From assembly GCF_028640845.1 (NCBI RefSeq), contig NC_080540.1, forward strand, positions 282,056,524-282,120,523: 64,000 nt of DNA, in the 5' to 3' direction. Origin of the DNA: Ahaetulla prasina (Eukaryota; Chordata; Lepidosauria; Squamata; Colubridae). The notes below the pieces were generated by a model that saw only the letters and a list, made by a program, of their open reading frames with translations, made no database searches and had not been told where the DNA came from. Each line of letters starts with the position of its first letter. The first letter of the stretch is position 1. Shown here piece by piece: positions 43,923 through 53,672 of this stretch. Position numbers and translations under genes: made by a program.

Positions 43923-46151
43923 TTGAGTATTTTCCGGACAGCCGGGTTAAAAGTCAAGACAAACAAATGCCAGATCGGGGTTGAATCCGTCGATTTCTTG
44001 GGCTACCGGATAGACAAGAAAGGAATTCACCCTACTGAGAGCAAGGTTAAGGCAATTAGAAAGGCTCCAGCGCCCAAAAACAAAGCAGAGCTGCAGGCAT
44101 TCCTAGGATTGGTTAATTTTTACGCGGTCTTTTTAAAGAACAAAGCAACCGTCGCGGAACCGCTGCATAGGCTATTAGGAAAAAATGTTGTTTGGTCTTG
44201 GGGAAAGTCGGAAAATAGGGCTTTTGAAGCAGTAAAGAACCTGCTCTCAAGTGATAGCCTGCTCATCCAATATCACGACTCATTACCCCTAGTGTTGGTT
44301 TGCGATGCTTCCCCTTATGGGGTGGGGGCTGTACTCAGCCATAGACTTCCAAACGGTACAGAAGCCCCTATAGCGTTCTATTCGAGAACGATGTCCTCCC
44401 CAGAGAGGAACTACAGCCAGTTAGACAAAGAAGCACTAGCCATTGTGTCAGGGGTCAAGAAATTCCACGAGTATGTATTTGGGAGGAATTTCGAAATCGT
44501 AACTGACCACAGACCGCTACTAGGAATACTGGCTGGCGACCGCCCAACGCCTGTGGCACTTTCACCAAGACTGACCCGATGGACTATATTCTTAGCCGCT
44601 TATTCATACAAGCTGCAACATCGACCAGGAAAAGAAGTGGGGCATGCTGACGCATTAAGCCGATGCCCATTACCTGGGGCGACCGAAGACCCCACTCCAG
44701 GGACACCCATCCTACTTATTGACTCTTTGGACTCTGGCCCAGTCACGTCTAAGGAAGTGGCTCGGGCATCATACCGGGACATTGTGTTAAGGACTGTACT
44801 CGGTTGGGTACAGAGAGGGTGGCCCGCTGCGCCGGGCGAAAGGTTCAAAGAATTTGTCAAAAAACGAGATGAGCTCTCAGCTCAAGGGGGGTGTCTGTTA
44901 TGGGGTGATCGTGTGGTAATTCCTGAAAAGTTAAGGGGAAAGGTATTGGACCTCCTCCACGAGGGTCACCCAGGGATCGTAAGGATGAAGGGGTTAGCCA
45001 GAAGCTATGTATGGTGGCCACTCATGGACGCAGAGATTGCTGAAAGGGTGGGGAAATGTCAGGCTTGCCAAGAATCCAGACCTCTACCCCCAACGGCCCC
45101 AGTCAGAGAATGGGAAAAGCCCCAAGGGCCCTGGTCAAGAATCCACATTGATTTTGCTGGCCCTTTTCACGGCCAAACATTCCTAATAGTTGTGGATGCA
45201 TTTTCTAAATGGTTGGAGGTCATACTTATGAAATCCACTACGGCCGAAGCAGTAATCGCAACCCTGCGCCACCTATTCGCAACTCACGGATTGCCGGACA
45301 CTCTGGTGTCCGACAATGGGCCTCAATTCACGGCAGCCCAGTTTGAAGAATACCTGGCAGAGGAAGGCATCCGACATGCCCTCTCTGCGCCTTTCCACCC
45401 TGCGTCGAATGGCCTTGCAGAGCGTTCCGTCCGGAGCGCTAAGGAGGCATTGTCCAGGCTAAAGCCAGGTGACTGGCAAACAAAAATAGACTTTTTCCTA
45501 GCAATCCAGCACAGAACCCCAAGCACGGCCACCGGGAAAAGCCCAGCCGAATTGCTAATGGGACGGAAACTCAGGTGCCCACTGGACCGTTTGAATCCCC
45601 ATTACACACCAGAGGGGTACAAAGGAAAACTAGAAAAAACCAGGGAAATGAGCATAGGCGACCCGGTGTGGGCTCGAAACTATGGGGACGGCCCTAGTTG
45701 GTTCACAGGACAAATAATTAAAGTAACTGGCCCCAAATCATACGTGGTAGAGCTACCCGACAACAGAGTGTGGAGGCGCCACATAGATCAGTTAAGGAAA
45801 CGAATAACCGATCAAACTGAACCAAAGGAAACATATCATGATCAATACCAATTTGATTTCACAGCCAACAATGACCCGGGGGAGGCGCAAGACTTAGCTG
45901 AGGTTCCTGAGTTCCAGCGACGCCATCAGGTTCCCGAGGGAAGCGGCAGGGAATTTGAAAAAAGTAATCCAAGGCCCGATGGCCAAGAAAAAGAGTCAGC
46001 CAATAATCCGGAGCCCGTTGGCCCAGAGGAAGTGCTGGGAGGAGAAAACAGCCCCTCCGACCAGCTCAAAACACCACCCAGAACTGAACCGCGCAGGTCA
46101 GAAAGGACTAGGAGACGCCCAGGTTATTTGCGTGACTACGTCGAAAAATAA
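43923..46151 (+). CDS. Gypsy B RT thumb, RNase H and integrase (742 codons, intact frame)
   Basis: The frame is open from the RT connection (KCQIGVESVDFLGYRI, AFLGLVNFYAVFLKNKATVA) to the element's C-terminus. RNase H acidic residues are D128 (CDASPYGVG), E170 (LDKEALAIV) and D195 (TDHRPLLG). A chromodomain-free linker follows. The integrase has an H2C2 zinc finger (H346, H349, C379, C382) and a DDE core with D410 (HIDFAG), D464 (SDNGPQF) and E500 (NGLAER). A C-terminal GPKSYVVELPDNRVW block resembling the GPY/F module and a basic, proline-rich tail complete it. The initiator Met at 43923 is internal; in the intact element this is part of a pro-pol polyprotein. The stop precedes the PPT by about 35 bp. 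These activities would act in reverse transcription and integration, but no intact RT lies upstream. Confidence 0.95.
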   Translation: MSIFRTAGLKVKTNKCQIGVESVDFLGYRIDKKGIHPTESKVKAIRKAPAPKNKAELQAFLGLVNFYAVFLKNKATVAEPLHRLLGKNVVWSWGKSENRAFEAVKNLLSSDSLLIQYHDSLPLVLVCDASPYGVGAVLSHRLPNGTEAPIAFYSRTMSSPERNYSQLDKEALAIVSGVKKFHEYVFGRNFEIVTDHRPLLGILAGDRPTPVALSPRLTRWTIFLAAYSYKLQHRPGKEVGHADALSRCPLPGATEDPTPGTPILLIDSLDSGPVTSKEVARASYRDIVLRTVLGWVQRGWPAAPGERFKEFVKKRDELSAQGGCLLWGDRVVIPEKLRGKVLDLLHEGHPGIVRMKGLARSYVWWPLMDAEIAERVGKCQACQESRPLPPTAPVREWEKPQGPWSRIHIDFAGPFHGQTFLIVVDAFSKWLEVILMKSTTAEAVIATLRHLFATHGLPDTLVSDNGPQFTAAQFEEYLAEEGIRHALSAPFHPASNGLAERSVRSAKEALSRLKPGDWQTKIDFFLAIQHRTPSTATGKSPAELLMGRKLRCPLDRLNPHYTPEGYKGKLEKTREMSIGDPVWARNYGDGPSWFTGQIIKVTGPKSYVVELPDNRVWRRHIDQLRKRITDQTEPKETYHDQYQFDFTANNDPGEAQDLAEVPEFQRRHQVPEGSGREFEKSNPRPDGQEKESANNPEPVGPEEVLGGENSPSDQLKTPPRTEPRRSERTRRRPGYLRDYVEK

Positions 46152-46188
46152 CATGTAAATAAATATGTAAATAGAGACAAAGTGTTTT

Positions 46189-46203
46189 CTGGGAGGGGAG
46201 GAG
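46189..46203 (+). promoter_or_regulatory. Gypsy B polypurine tract
   Basis: The purine run GGGAGGGGAGGAG immediately precedes the 3' LTR. Same position and composition as in Gypsy A. Confidence 0.82.
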
Positions 46204-46361
46204 TGTTATGTATTAACAGTTGTACCTTTAAATATTTGAGCGGGAAATCAGCACGTATAAAAGGAGAGGTTTTTCCCCCAGCCTGTTGCTGGGTTCACCC
46301 TATATTAAAGAGCTGTTGTCACTACCCTGGTCTCCAGCCTCGTTACTTCCCGAACATAACA
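46204..46361 (+). repeat. Gypsy B 3' LTR (158 bp, 32-bp deletion)
   Basis: Identical to the 5' LTR except for loss of the 32 bp corresponding to 41849-41880, including the GATTGG element directly upstream of TATAAAAGG. Followed by TSD AAAAC. Confidence 0.95.
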
Positions 46362-46818
46362 AAAACCCTTTAAAAGTTTTTTTAAAAAAAAAACCTCTTC
46401 AGCCGAAGGGGAAAAAGAACAAGAAAAAAACAATGAGGTTTTAAAAGCCTCCTCTGAGGATCCCAGAGGAGTTTCCTGATCCTCACAGGCTTTTAAACTC
46501 ACTTTTTAACAGCCCCCACTTACAACAGCCCCCACCCATGCCCAGCCAATTCCCCCTCCTCACTTACCTATAATTACTGCTCTTTCGGGCTGGCAACGCC
46601 ATGCTTTCTTCAGCTACTGAAGGAAAAAAAAAGCTTGCTTTGACTTCCTGCTTTGCTGGCTGAGGAACTCTGGGATTTGAAGTCCACAATAAAATAAAAT
46701 AAAATAAAATAAAATAATAAAATAAAATATTTGTGCAGCTTTCTGAGATTTGGTGTGTTTCTGTAGTGTTTCACTCTAACTACGCAAACACACAAAATCT
46801 CACAAAGCTGTATGTGGC

Positions 46819-46862
<44 letters not shown>

Positions 46863-47184
46863 TTGTGTGTGTGTAAAGTGTGAAAGTTGGTTTTTGAGCT
46901 TTTTGTGGCTGTGTGAAGTGTGAAGTGTGAAGTGCAGCTGCTTTTACATTGTGTGTGAGTCAGTTGTGTTGTGTTGTGTTATGTGTGTGTAAAGCGTGAA
47001 AGTTGGTTTTTGGTACCTCTTATTGTTTTTTATACTTTGTTTATTATTTTTATTATTTATTGTTATTGGCCACACCCACCCAGTCATCTGACCACCAAGC
47101 CACGCCCACCAATTAAGCCACACCCACAGAACCGGTAGGGAAAATATTTAGATTTCACCCCTGTTGGGGATCCCTGATCTATTG

Positions 47185-47318
47185 CACGGGTGTCAAACTC
47201 AATCACGTCACGTGATTTATCGTGACAAATTGCAACATTTTTTGCCTTTGCAGAGCCAGGGTTGGCATGGCCTGTGTGTGACGCATCTGGCCCGTAGGCC
47301 GCCAGTTTGACACCCCTG
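47185..47318. mobile_element. hAT-type MITE (TIR CACGGGTGTCAAACTC) adjacent to another MITE's TSD
   Basis: The ends CACGGGTGTCAAACTC and CAGTTTGACACCCCTG are inverted. The left 8-mer, ATCTATTG (47177-47184), is also the right TSD of the host MITE at 41434-47176. The right 8-mer is GTCTATTG (47319-47326). Confidence 0.87.
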
Positions 47319-47326
47319 GTCTATTG

Positions 47327-47819
47327 GATCTGACTCTTGTGTGTCTCTCCCTCCCCCCTCTCTCCTCTTTCCCCCACTTCCCCTCTTCCCACCCCCACCC
47401 CCATCTCCTTTTATTAAAGATACCTGGAAAATTTTGAGAAGGACAAAAATAAAATCAGGTCTTCTAGGTGGTTGTGTAATTTTGCCATTTCTTTTCCCCC
47501 CCTAAAAACTATTGAGGTGGCAGCATAGACTGGCTCAGACAGTAAAGAGGAAAATGGCACTTTGAAAACTAAACAGTTTGTACTTCAGTTTGAATCTCCA
47601 GGGAATACTACCTTTGTCGATTAGGCTGGGAATCGGACAGAAAGAAAGTAAAAGCAAGCCATTTCCTTGTTGCTGAAAACTACATGGAGGTGTGCATGAA
47701 ATCATTAGAAAAAAGAAGGTTTGCTGGCAGAAGATTTCACCTTATTTTTAATATCAGTCAGCAACTTCCCAGCAGAGGATTCATCCAACTGCAGAGAAGT
47801 TTTCAATTCTGAGATGTTT
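47327..47819. other. Intergenic DNA, nothing recognised
   Basis: Pyrimidine-rich run at about 47345-47412, otherwise featureless. Confidence 0.5.
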
Positions 47820-48685
47820 AGTACAGTTGTGTACTAAATCATCTGCACCTCCATAACTGTCTGGTTTGGCTCTGCAACCAAGCAAGACAAAGACAGACTT
47901 CAATGGATAATTAAAACTGCAGAAAAAACAATTGCTACCAACCTGCCTTCCATTGAGGACTTGTTTACTGCATGAATTAAAAAGAGGGCTGTGAAAATAT
48001 CTACAGACCCCTCACATCCTGGACATGAATTGTTTCAACATCTACCTTCAAAAAGACGCTATAGGGCACACCACACCAGAACAACTAGACCAGAGGTGGG
48101 TTTCAGCAGGTTCTGACCAGTTCTGGAGAACCGGTAGTGGAAATTTTGAGTCGTTTGGAGAACCGGTAAATACCACCTCTGACTGGCCCCACCCCCATCT
48201 ATTCTCTGCCTCCAGAGATTGGGAGGAAATGGAGATTTTACATTATCCTTCCCCTGCCATGCCCACCAAGCCATGCCACGCCCACAAAGTAAATTTTTTT
48301 GAAACCCACTACTGAACTAGACACAAGGACAGTTTTTTCCCGAATGCCATCACTCTGCTTAACAACTAATTCCCACAACACTGTCAAACTATTTACTAAG
48401 TATTACTATTATTCTTCTCATCCTTACTAGTATCTATCTCTTCCCACTTATTACTATAACCATGTCGCTTGTATCTTTCAATTATATTGTTTTTATTTTA
48501 TTTGTTTCCTAGTATGATTTGATAGCTTATTAGTAACTTTGACTATCACTAAGTGTTGCATCTTTTTATTCTTGATGAATGTATTTTATTCTCCTTATGT
48601 ACACTGAGAGCATATGCACCAAAGACTTGTGTGTCCAATCACACTTGGCCAATAAAAAATTCTATTCTAATTCTATTCTATTAAA
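47820..48685 (+). mobile_element. CR1/L3-type LINE 3' portion with RT C-terminal remnant, split by a hAT MITE
   Basis: Translated pieces before the MITE read SITVWFGSATKQDKDRLQW, IIKTAEKTIATNLPSIEDLF and DPSHPGHELFQHLPSKRRY. After the MITE the reading resumes with RHKDSFFPNAITLLNN. This is the C-terminal end of a LINE RT. The 3' end carries 'cactgagagcatatgcacca', 'gtccaatcacacttggccaa' and the ATTCT tail, as at 35340-35462. A stop in 'LFTA*IKKRA' and 5' truncation make it inactive. It resembles the snake CR1/L3 elements reported to seed pentanucleotide repeats, but the subfamily name is not certain. Confidence 0.85.
48091..48314. mobile_element. hAT-type MITE (CAGAGGTGGGTTT...AAACCCACTACTG) with perfect TSD
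   Basis: The 8-bp TSD AACTAGAC is at 48083-48090 and 48315-48322, splitting a LINE reading frame. The interior has the family blocks 'gttctggagaaccggtag' and 'cattatccttcccctgccat'. Confidence 0.93.
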
Positions 48686-48814
48686 AAAAAATTAGCATGT
48701 TGGCAACAACAGTGTGATGTTTTTAGGTGCAACATACTTTTTCAACTATACCTTGTAGTTTACCTCTGTATCAATTAAATATTAAAATATTGCAAGAGGT
48801 TATATTCTTTTAAA

Positions 48815-49055
48815 CAGCAAGTTTTGCCGCGAACTTAAAACTTATTTATTCCGTATGGCTGGACTAGCCTGATTCTTATTTTTATTGGATGGGTTTTTAA
48901 AATTTTGTGATTTTACGGGGAAGTACGCTTTTTAATATTTTGGGCATTTAAATTAGTTTTTTAAGGGATGTTTTTAATTATTGTGTGTATGTATATTTTA
49001 TCTGCCTGTTCACCGCCCTGAGTCCTTCGGGAGAAGGGCGGTATACAAATTAAAA

Positions 49056-49062
<7 letters not shown>
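48815..49062 (+). mobile_element. L2-like LINE 3' end
   Basis: Begins 'agttttgccgcgaacttaaa' (compare the RELKTHLF coding end at 60280-60320) and ends 'caccgccctgagtccttcgg', 'gagaagggcggtatacaaat', followed by the (ATT)n tract. Confidence 0.78.

Positions 49063-49114
<52 letters not shown>
49063..49114. repeat. (ATT)n trinucleotide tail
   Basis: About 17 ATT units directly at the L2-like 3' end. Confidence 0.95.
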
Positions 49115-49115
<1 letters not shown>

Positions 49116-49394
49116 GTGATGTTTTAAATTAAAACAATGAACTTCTTGCTTGTTCATGCTTGTTCTCAAAAGCCTTGGCTTGAAACCAACATGGAGATGG
49201 TTGTGAGTAGGTTCCGTGCAATGGTCATGCGTAATTACTGAGAAATCAAACGAAAATTAAGTTTGTGTTGATTAATGTCTTATTATTGTGACATGACCCA
49301 GCATTTTAAAGTCTGATTTATGTCAGTGGAAAAGTTAAGCAGATTGCCATCTTTGGCTAGGTGACTTGTTCTTAAGTTTATTTTTTTTTAGTGT

Positions 49395-49512
49395 TTTGGT
49401 ATAAGGTCTCCTGCTTGAGCAGAGGGTTGGACTAGATGACCTCCAAGGTCCCTTCCAACTCCTATTCTATTCTATTCTATTCTATTCTATTCTATTCTAT
49501 TCTATTCTATTT
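49395..49512 (+). mobile_element. CR1 3' end with (TTCTA)n tail
   Basis: 'gtctcctgcttgagcagagg', 'gactagatgacctccaaggt' and CCCTTCCAACTCC pass directly into about ten TTCTA units (49463-49512). Confidence 0.85.
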
Positions 49513-49660
49513 GGTTGACTCAGCCTTCCATCCTTCCGAGATGGGTATAATGAGGACCCAGATTGTTGGGGGCAATATGCTGACTCTGAAAACTGCTTAC
49601 AGAGGACTTAAAGCACGATGAAATAAGACATAAGTCTAAGTGCTAGTGCTATTGTATAGA
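49513..49660 (+). mobile_element. GCTATT-family SINE 3' part
   Basis: Starts at 'ggttgactcagccttccatc' and continues through 'gaggacccagattgttggg' to 'ataagtctaagtgctagtgc'. It follows the TTCTA tract with the tRNA-like head missing. Confidence 0.78.
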
Positions 49661-49689
49661 TTTGTGTCTCAAGTGAGAAGGCTGTAATG

Positions 49690-50560
49690 ATTTGTTCAAC
49701 GATCCATCAGTTTGTTTTCTTGGCTGTCTCAATATTCTCAGGACTCTCTAAACCAAATTTCAAAGATGTCAATACTCTTCCTATACGGCTTCTTTAAGAT
49801 CCAAATTTCGCTCCCATAGATTGTCACAGGGAATAATGTAACTTGTAAGATTCTTGTCGTGTCCCACTCCTCTGCTGACGGCCGGGTCAGGGAAATCCGA
49901 ATCAGGCTTGCCTCTGCAGCTCTGCCCAAAGTCCTAGCAAAGTCCTCAGAGCAGGCAGGAGACCAGAAAGTGACTTCAGCAAGATAAGTTCAACTTTGCC
50001 TGACTCAGAGACTGCCAGAAAGCAGATCCTTTATATAGGCCATGGGGTGTGGCTCCATGACTCAGCACTCATTAAGGCCTGCCCCTCCCTTCCTTCTGTT
50101 GCCTCCGCCTATCCAGTCTTCTAATGCGAGGGTCACTCCAATCAGCAGCTGTTGGAAATAAACTTTCCTCAGGCTCAGATGCTGTGGAGGAGGGGGAGGG
50201 GTCTAGCTGCTCCGTTTGCCTGGGCATGGAGCCAGGGCTGGGGCCGGGGGGTGCTCCCTCCTCTGCAGCCTGCTTGGGCATGGAGCCAGGGCTGGGGCCG
50301 GGAGATGCCCCCTCCTCAGCCTGTCTGGGCATGGAGCCAGGGCTGGGGCCGGGAGGACATTCTTCAGCGTTCGGAAGCAGATAAGCAGACCCCGGCTGCG
50401 GTGAGAGCGGGCAAGACACAACAATTCTGATCTTTGTAGGTACAAATATATTGTGGCATTTGAATAGCTTTTCCAAGGCCTCAGGGCTGCTTTATCAAGT
50501 GCTAGTCTGTGGTGTGTTTCTTGACTGCGGTTCCTAAAGCTAATGCACTATATATAGTCA
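49690..50560 (-). mobile_element. RTE/BovB-like LINE fragment interrupted by a solo LTR
   Basis: Minus-strand reading on the right of the LTR gives EKLFKCHNIFVPTKIRI and on its left LFPVTIYGSEIWILKKPYRK and DIFEIWF. This corresponds to the post-catalytic RT stretch seen in the BovB copy at 5775-6596 (LPTKVRIV ... YGCESWTIRKA). Divergence is high and boundaries approximate. Confidence 0.65.
49855..50423 (-). mobile_element. Solo LTR (569 bp) with internal minisatellite and TSD
   Basis: TGTCGTG...CACAACA with a perfect 5-bp TSD, ATTCT, at 49850-49854 and 50424-50428 and no internal region. TATATAAAGGA on the minus strand gives the transcriptional direction. The presumed U3 carries three imperfect copies of a GC-rich unit (each with 'gggcatggagccagggctgg') between about 50220 and 50360. 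These open a proline-rich frame that is not a gene. Family (Gypsy or endogenous retrovirus) cannot be decided from the LTR alone. Confidence 0.88.
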
Positions 50561-50599
50561 TCTGAAGTTCAATGATCCATGACTTCAGTTCATGGTAGA

Positions 50600-51122
50600 G
50601 GATTTGAACCTCATATATTTGGTCTGGTATAACAGATGTACTCATTTTGTGGTGCTTTCGGCAGCCATCTATTTCTTATATTGCAAAACTCAGCAGGCAT
50701 TTTCCCACAAAGTCCTCTCAATTCACAAGAAAAGAATTTCACATTCTAAAGTCTGGATCCAAAAGGCTCATTACCGTCTTTCTTGCAACTGATTTGCTTT
50801 TGAGTCTCTACTACTCATTTTGCCAGTCTAATAATGTGTTCGTATGGGCCCATGTGCATTTGTGACATGGCCCTATTCATGTTATACAAAGGTACTTAAA
50901 AATCGAAATAGCTTTTGCAACATATAAGCAGAGGAACGAAGGCAGGGGTTAGGGCTCGGGTGCCCATAATAATCCCAGAAGGTATGCCCAAAATTAAATG
51001 ACCAAATACTTTTAATTTTAAAAATGATAGATATTTCAATTAAAAAAAACCTCACAAGAATGGGTACAAGAACACTGAAGGCTCATAAGATTGGGAATAG
51101 TGAAATCTCAATAAAATCAGGG
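50600..51122. other. Intergenic DNA, nothing recognised
   Basis: Frames at 50592-50865 lack domain signals. Confidence 0.5.
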
Positions 51123-51130
51123 GTGACAAT

Positions 51131-51458
51131 CAGTGGAGGGATTCAAATAATTTAACAACTGGTTCTCTGCTGTACCGGCTGGGTGGGTGTGGCCATGGTG
51201 CATGTGGTCAGGGGGAGTGACAGGTAGCACTTGGCTTCCTGCACCCCCCTGGGAGCAAAAATGGGCCATGGGGGGGACATGCCGCACCCCCCTTTGTCCC
51301 GTTTTGGGCCTAGTAGGCCTCCCTGCAGCCTCCTGGGAGCAAAAACAGGACGTATGAGGACTCCTGGAAGGGGCGGGGGGAGGGGAGGGGAGGGTTTAGT
51401 CAGCAATTTAACAATTGGTTCGCCCAAACTGGCCCAAACCGGTTGAATCCCACCACTG
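51131..51458. mobile_element. hAT-type MITE (CAGTGGAGGGATT...TTGAATCCCACCACTG)
   Basis: TSDs GTGACAAT (51123-51130) and GTAACAAT (51459-51466) match at 7 of 8. The interior is GC-rich and non-coding. Same subfamily ends as 35229-35483. Confidence 0.87.
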
Positions 51459-51587
51459 GTAACAATGGATTAGATATCACTGGTACATGTGCAATTGAAC
51501 AAAATGTCAGAAGTGAGATTGTCAAAATCTCACAAAATGTGATGATCCCGAGATGTGAGAACACTTCTGTATCTAATTCTACCTTTC

Positions 51588-52109
51588 TGTCATGTCCCAC
51601 TCCTCCGCTGACGGCTGGGTCCGGGAAATCCGAATCAGGCTTGCCTCTGCAGCTCTGCCCAAAGTCCTAGCAAAGTCCTCAGAGCAGGCAGGAGACCAGT
51701 AAGTGACTTCAGCAAGATAAGTTCGACTTTTGCCTGACTCAGAGACTGCCAGAAAGTAGCTCCTTTATATAGGCCATGGGGTGTGGCTCCATGACTCAGC
51801 ACTCATTAAGGCCTGCCCCTCCCTTCCCTCTGTTGCCTCCGCCTCTCCAATCTTCTGATGCGAGGGTCACTCCAATCAGCTGTTCTTGGGAGTAAACCCT
51901 CCTCAGGCTCACCTGCTGTGGAGGAGGGGGAGGGGTCTAGCTGCTCCGTTTGCCTGGGCATGGAGTCAGGGCTGGGGCAGGGAGATGCTCCTTCTTCTGC
52001 AGTTTGTGGGGGCATGGAGCCAGGACTTGGGCCGGAAGGCATACATTCCTCAGTGTTGGGGAGCAGGTAAGAAGGCCCCGGCTGCTCTGAGGGCGGGCAA
52101 GACACAACA
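51588..52109 (-). mobile_element. Solo LTR (522 bp), second copy of the same family
   Basis: TGTCATG...CACAACA with a perfect 5-bp TSD, CTTTC, at 51583-51587 and 52110-52114. It is collinear with 49855-50423 but has one fewer well-preserved minisatellite unit, which accounts for most of the 47-bp length difference. Confidence 0.88.
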
Positions 52110-52161
52110 CTTTCTGTCTCTAGCTCTAGCTCTTTATTCCACCTCTTGTGGGATCCAGAGC

Positions 52162-52395
52162 CGTGGTGGCGCAGTGGTTAGAATGCAATACTACAGGCTA
52201 CTTCTGTTGACTGCTGGCTGCCTGCAATTTGGCAGTTTGGATCTCACCAGGCTCAAGGTTGACTCAGCCTTCCATCCTTCCGAGGTCAGTAAAATGAGGA
52301 GCCAGATTGTTGGGGACAATATGCTGACTCTGTAAACCGCTTAGAGAGGGCTTTAATGCACTGTGAAGCGGTATATAAGTCTAACTGCTATTGCT
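52162..52395 (+). mobile_element. GCTATT-family SINE, full length, with 9-bp TSD
   Basis: CGTGGTGGCGCAGTGGTTAG head (A-box), 'ggcagtttggatctcac' (B-box region), standard body and a TGCTATTGCT tail. TSD ATCCAGAGC is at 52153-52161 and 52396-52404. Confidence 0.92.
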
Positions 52396-52404
52396 ATCCA
52401 GAGC

Positions 52405-52773
52405 AACAGCTCTTTTGAGCTGTGTTTGACTCCTGGTGACTGCATGGATATATTAAAGTAGTTTTCTTGGTAACTGAATGAAAATGGTTTGCCATTAGCT
52501 TAGTCCAATGCCTCTCCATCTATATATATTTCTTCCTCTTTAGGAAAATACCTGTCAGACGCAATAAATCAGAAGGCAAGGTGGTTCAAATAACTACAGG
52601 TTTATTGCATGCTAACACTCTCAAGAACCCGAATTACCCGAATGGTCAAAGCAAATTGGCAGTGGAGTTGGGCTTCAAGTTGGGCCGACTTAGATCTTAG
52701 ATTTTGAAGAGACTCGAGACTAATGATGTACTTGACCCATTCCTCAGTTCAGCCTGATCATCTCCTGCAATAA
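52405..52773. other. Unassigned; possibly an LTR or SINE relic next to a 5S-like sequence
   Basis: 'acaggtttattgcatgctaa' is an AATAAA on the minus strand (TGCAATAAACC) but no termini were recognised. The block 52680-52773 could be the body of a 5S-derived element continuing from 52774. Confidence 0.35.
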
Positions 52774-52858
52774 CCTACGGCCTTGGTATTTTCTAACTGG
52801 ATTCCACCCAAGTACTAACCATATGGAACCATGCTTAACTTTTCACGATCAGCCAAGG
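52774..52858 (-). pseudogene. 5S rRNA-like pseudogene or 5S-derived SINE fragment
   Basis: Read on the minus strand, 'agtacttgggtggaatccag' matches the vertebrate 5S rRNA segment around the conserved 'gttagtacttggatgggaga', followed by AATACC and GGCCGTAGG-like ends. The upstream part resembles the 'gatctcggaagctaagca' internal-promoter region with many changes. Only about 85 of 120 positions are covered and divergence is high. Confidence 0.6.
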
Positions 52859-52966
52859 TTATGATCTTAAAGGTTTTATGTTAAAAGCAAGTCTGCAGCA
52901 CCAACAAAAAGAATGGCAACTTGTTCACTCATGAAGCATGGAAAACAAAATCAAATTAACTGCACT

Positions 52967-52969
<3 letters not shown>

Positions 52970-53010
<41 letters not shown>

Positions 53011-53011
53011 A
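52970..53011. repeat. (CA)n microsatellite
   Basis: CACACA run with one AAA interruption. Confidence 0.93.
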
Positions 53012-53599
53012 CGCTTCGTTTTAAGGTGCCAACTCACGTAAGCTACAGCCCTGAACTTAAGTACTTCAGGCTGGGGACATTATAGGAGAAGAGCCTTATT
53101 AGACCATGGCAGCCAAAAATCAGGCGTCTGGTAGATTTTAGACTAATTTTATTATATGGCAAAAGCTTTAGGGAGCTATAACCACACCACTTCAGCAAAT
53201 GTGGATTTAAATTGAGATTAGGTGGGGCAGGCAGAAAGAGTAGCTATGCCAATGCATGTTATATGCGAGATCAATTATAAGGCTAGGAATATCTTTGCTA
53301 AATTTAGGAAATTGCAACATAAGGCAGACATTCAGTGTTTGTTTGTATGTTTATGTATGTACCCCGAATCTTATATATAACCCTTATAACCCTAGATCTC
53401 CATATATCAGCGGCTTTTGATTTTTAATGTGACAAAAAGGAAGGATCCAAAGAGCTAATTGTATTAATTTAAACTTCCGTTGGGATGGGATACAAATATT
53501 TATAAAGAAGGTTTACATTCACCTAATTTATTTTGAAATCAATTTTAACTTTTGCCTAACTTTAGGCACAAGCAACCAGGTCTAAATATGTAGGGTTCA
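53012..53599. other. Intergenic DNA, nothing recognised
   Basis: No element ends or coding pattern. Confidence 0.5.
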
Positions 53600-53672
53600 A
53601 GCCTTACACACTGTAAGCCGCCCTGAGTCTTTGGAGAAGGGCGGGATATAAATGTAAAAAAAAAAAAAAAAG
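53600..53672 (+). mobile_element. L2-like SINE/LINE 3' end with poly(A)
   Basis: 'cacactgtaagccgccctga' and 'ggagaagggcgggatataaa' followed by an A run, the plus-strand version of the tail at 38180-38230 and 63960-64000. Confidence 0.72.

Larger units (their letters stand above)
41797..46361 (+). mobile_element. Gypsy B: Ty3/Gypsy LTR retrotransposon, plus strand, nearly complete
   Basis: Bounded by LTRs of 190 and 158 bp and a perfect 5-bp TSD, AAAAC (41792-41796 and 46362-46366). The order is 5' LTR, PBS, gag-protease, RT, RNase H, integrase, PPT, 3' LTR. There is no envelope. The LTRs have no substitutions between them, only a 32-bp deletion in the 3' LTR. The gag nucleocapsid and RT regions contain frame breaks; protease, RNase H and integrase are intact. 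It is closely related to Gypsy A but a distinct copy. Confidence 0.97.
41559..47163. mobile_element. hAT-type MITE, CAGGGGTGAAAT family (about 1.03 kb without insert), host of Gypsy B
   Basis: The ends CAGGGGTGAAATGCTCCC and GATTTCACCCCTG carry TSDs TTGGGGAC (41551-41558) and TTGGGGAT (47164-47171), 7 of 8 matching. The non-Gypsy interior includes (AAAAT)n at 46685-46728, a (TG)n tract at about 46824-46862 and the family's right-end block 'gccacacccacagaaccggt'. There is no transposase. Confidence 0.88.
41434..47176. mobile_element. Palindromic hAT-type MITE, host of a two-level nest
   Basis: The left arm begins CAGGGGTCTCCAACCTTGGC at 41434. The right end (GGGGATCCCTG) is at 47176. TSD ATCTATTG lies at 41426-41433 and 47177-47184. 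The whole interior from 41559 to 47163 is a second MITE that carries Gypsy B. Confidence 0.9.

Noticed and set aside
48025..48315. 96-codon plus-strand frame
   Set aside because: It runs from a LINE fragment into a hAT MITE across a TSD, so it is a chance fusion.
50072..50476. 134-codon proline-rich frame (minus) and its counterpart at 51806-52105
   Set aside because: Both lie entirely within solo LTRs and derive from the GC-rich minisatellite; no start or domain evidence.
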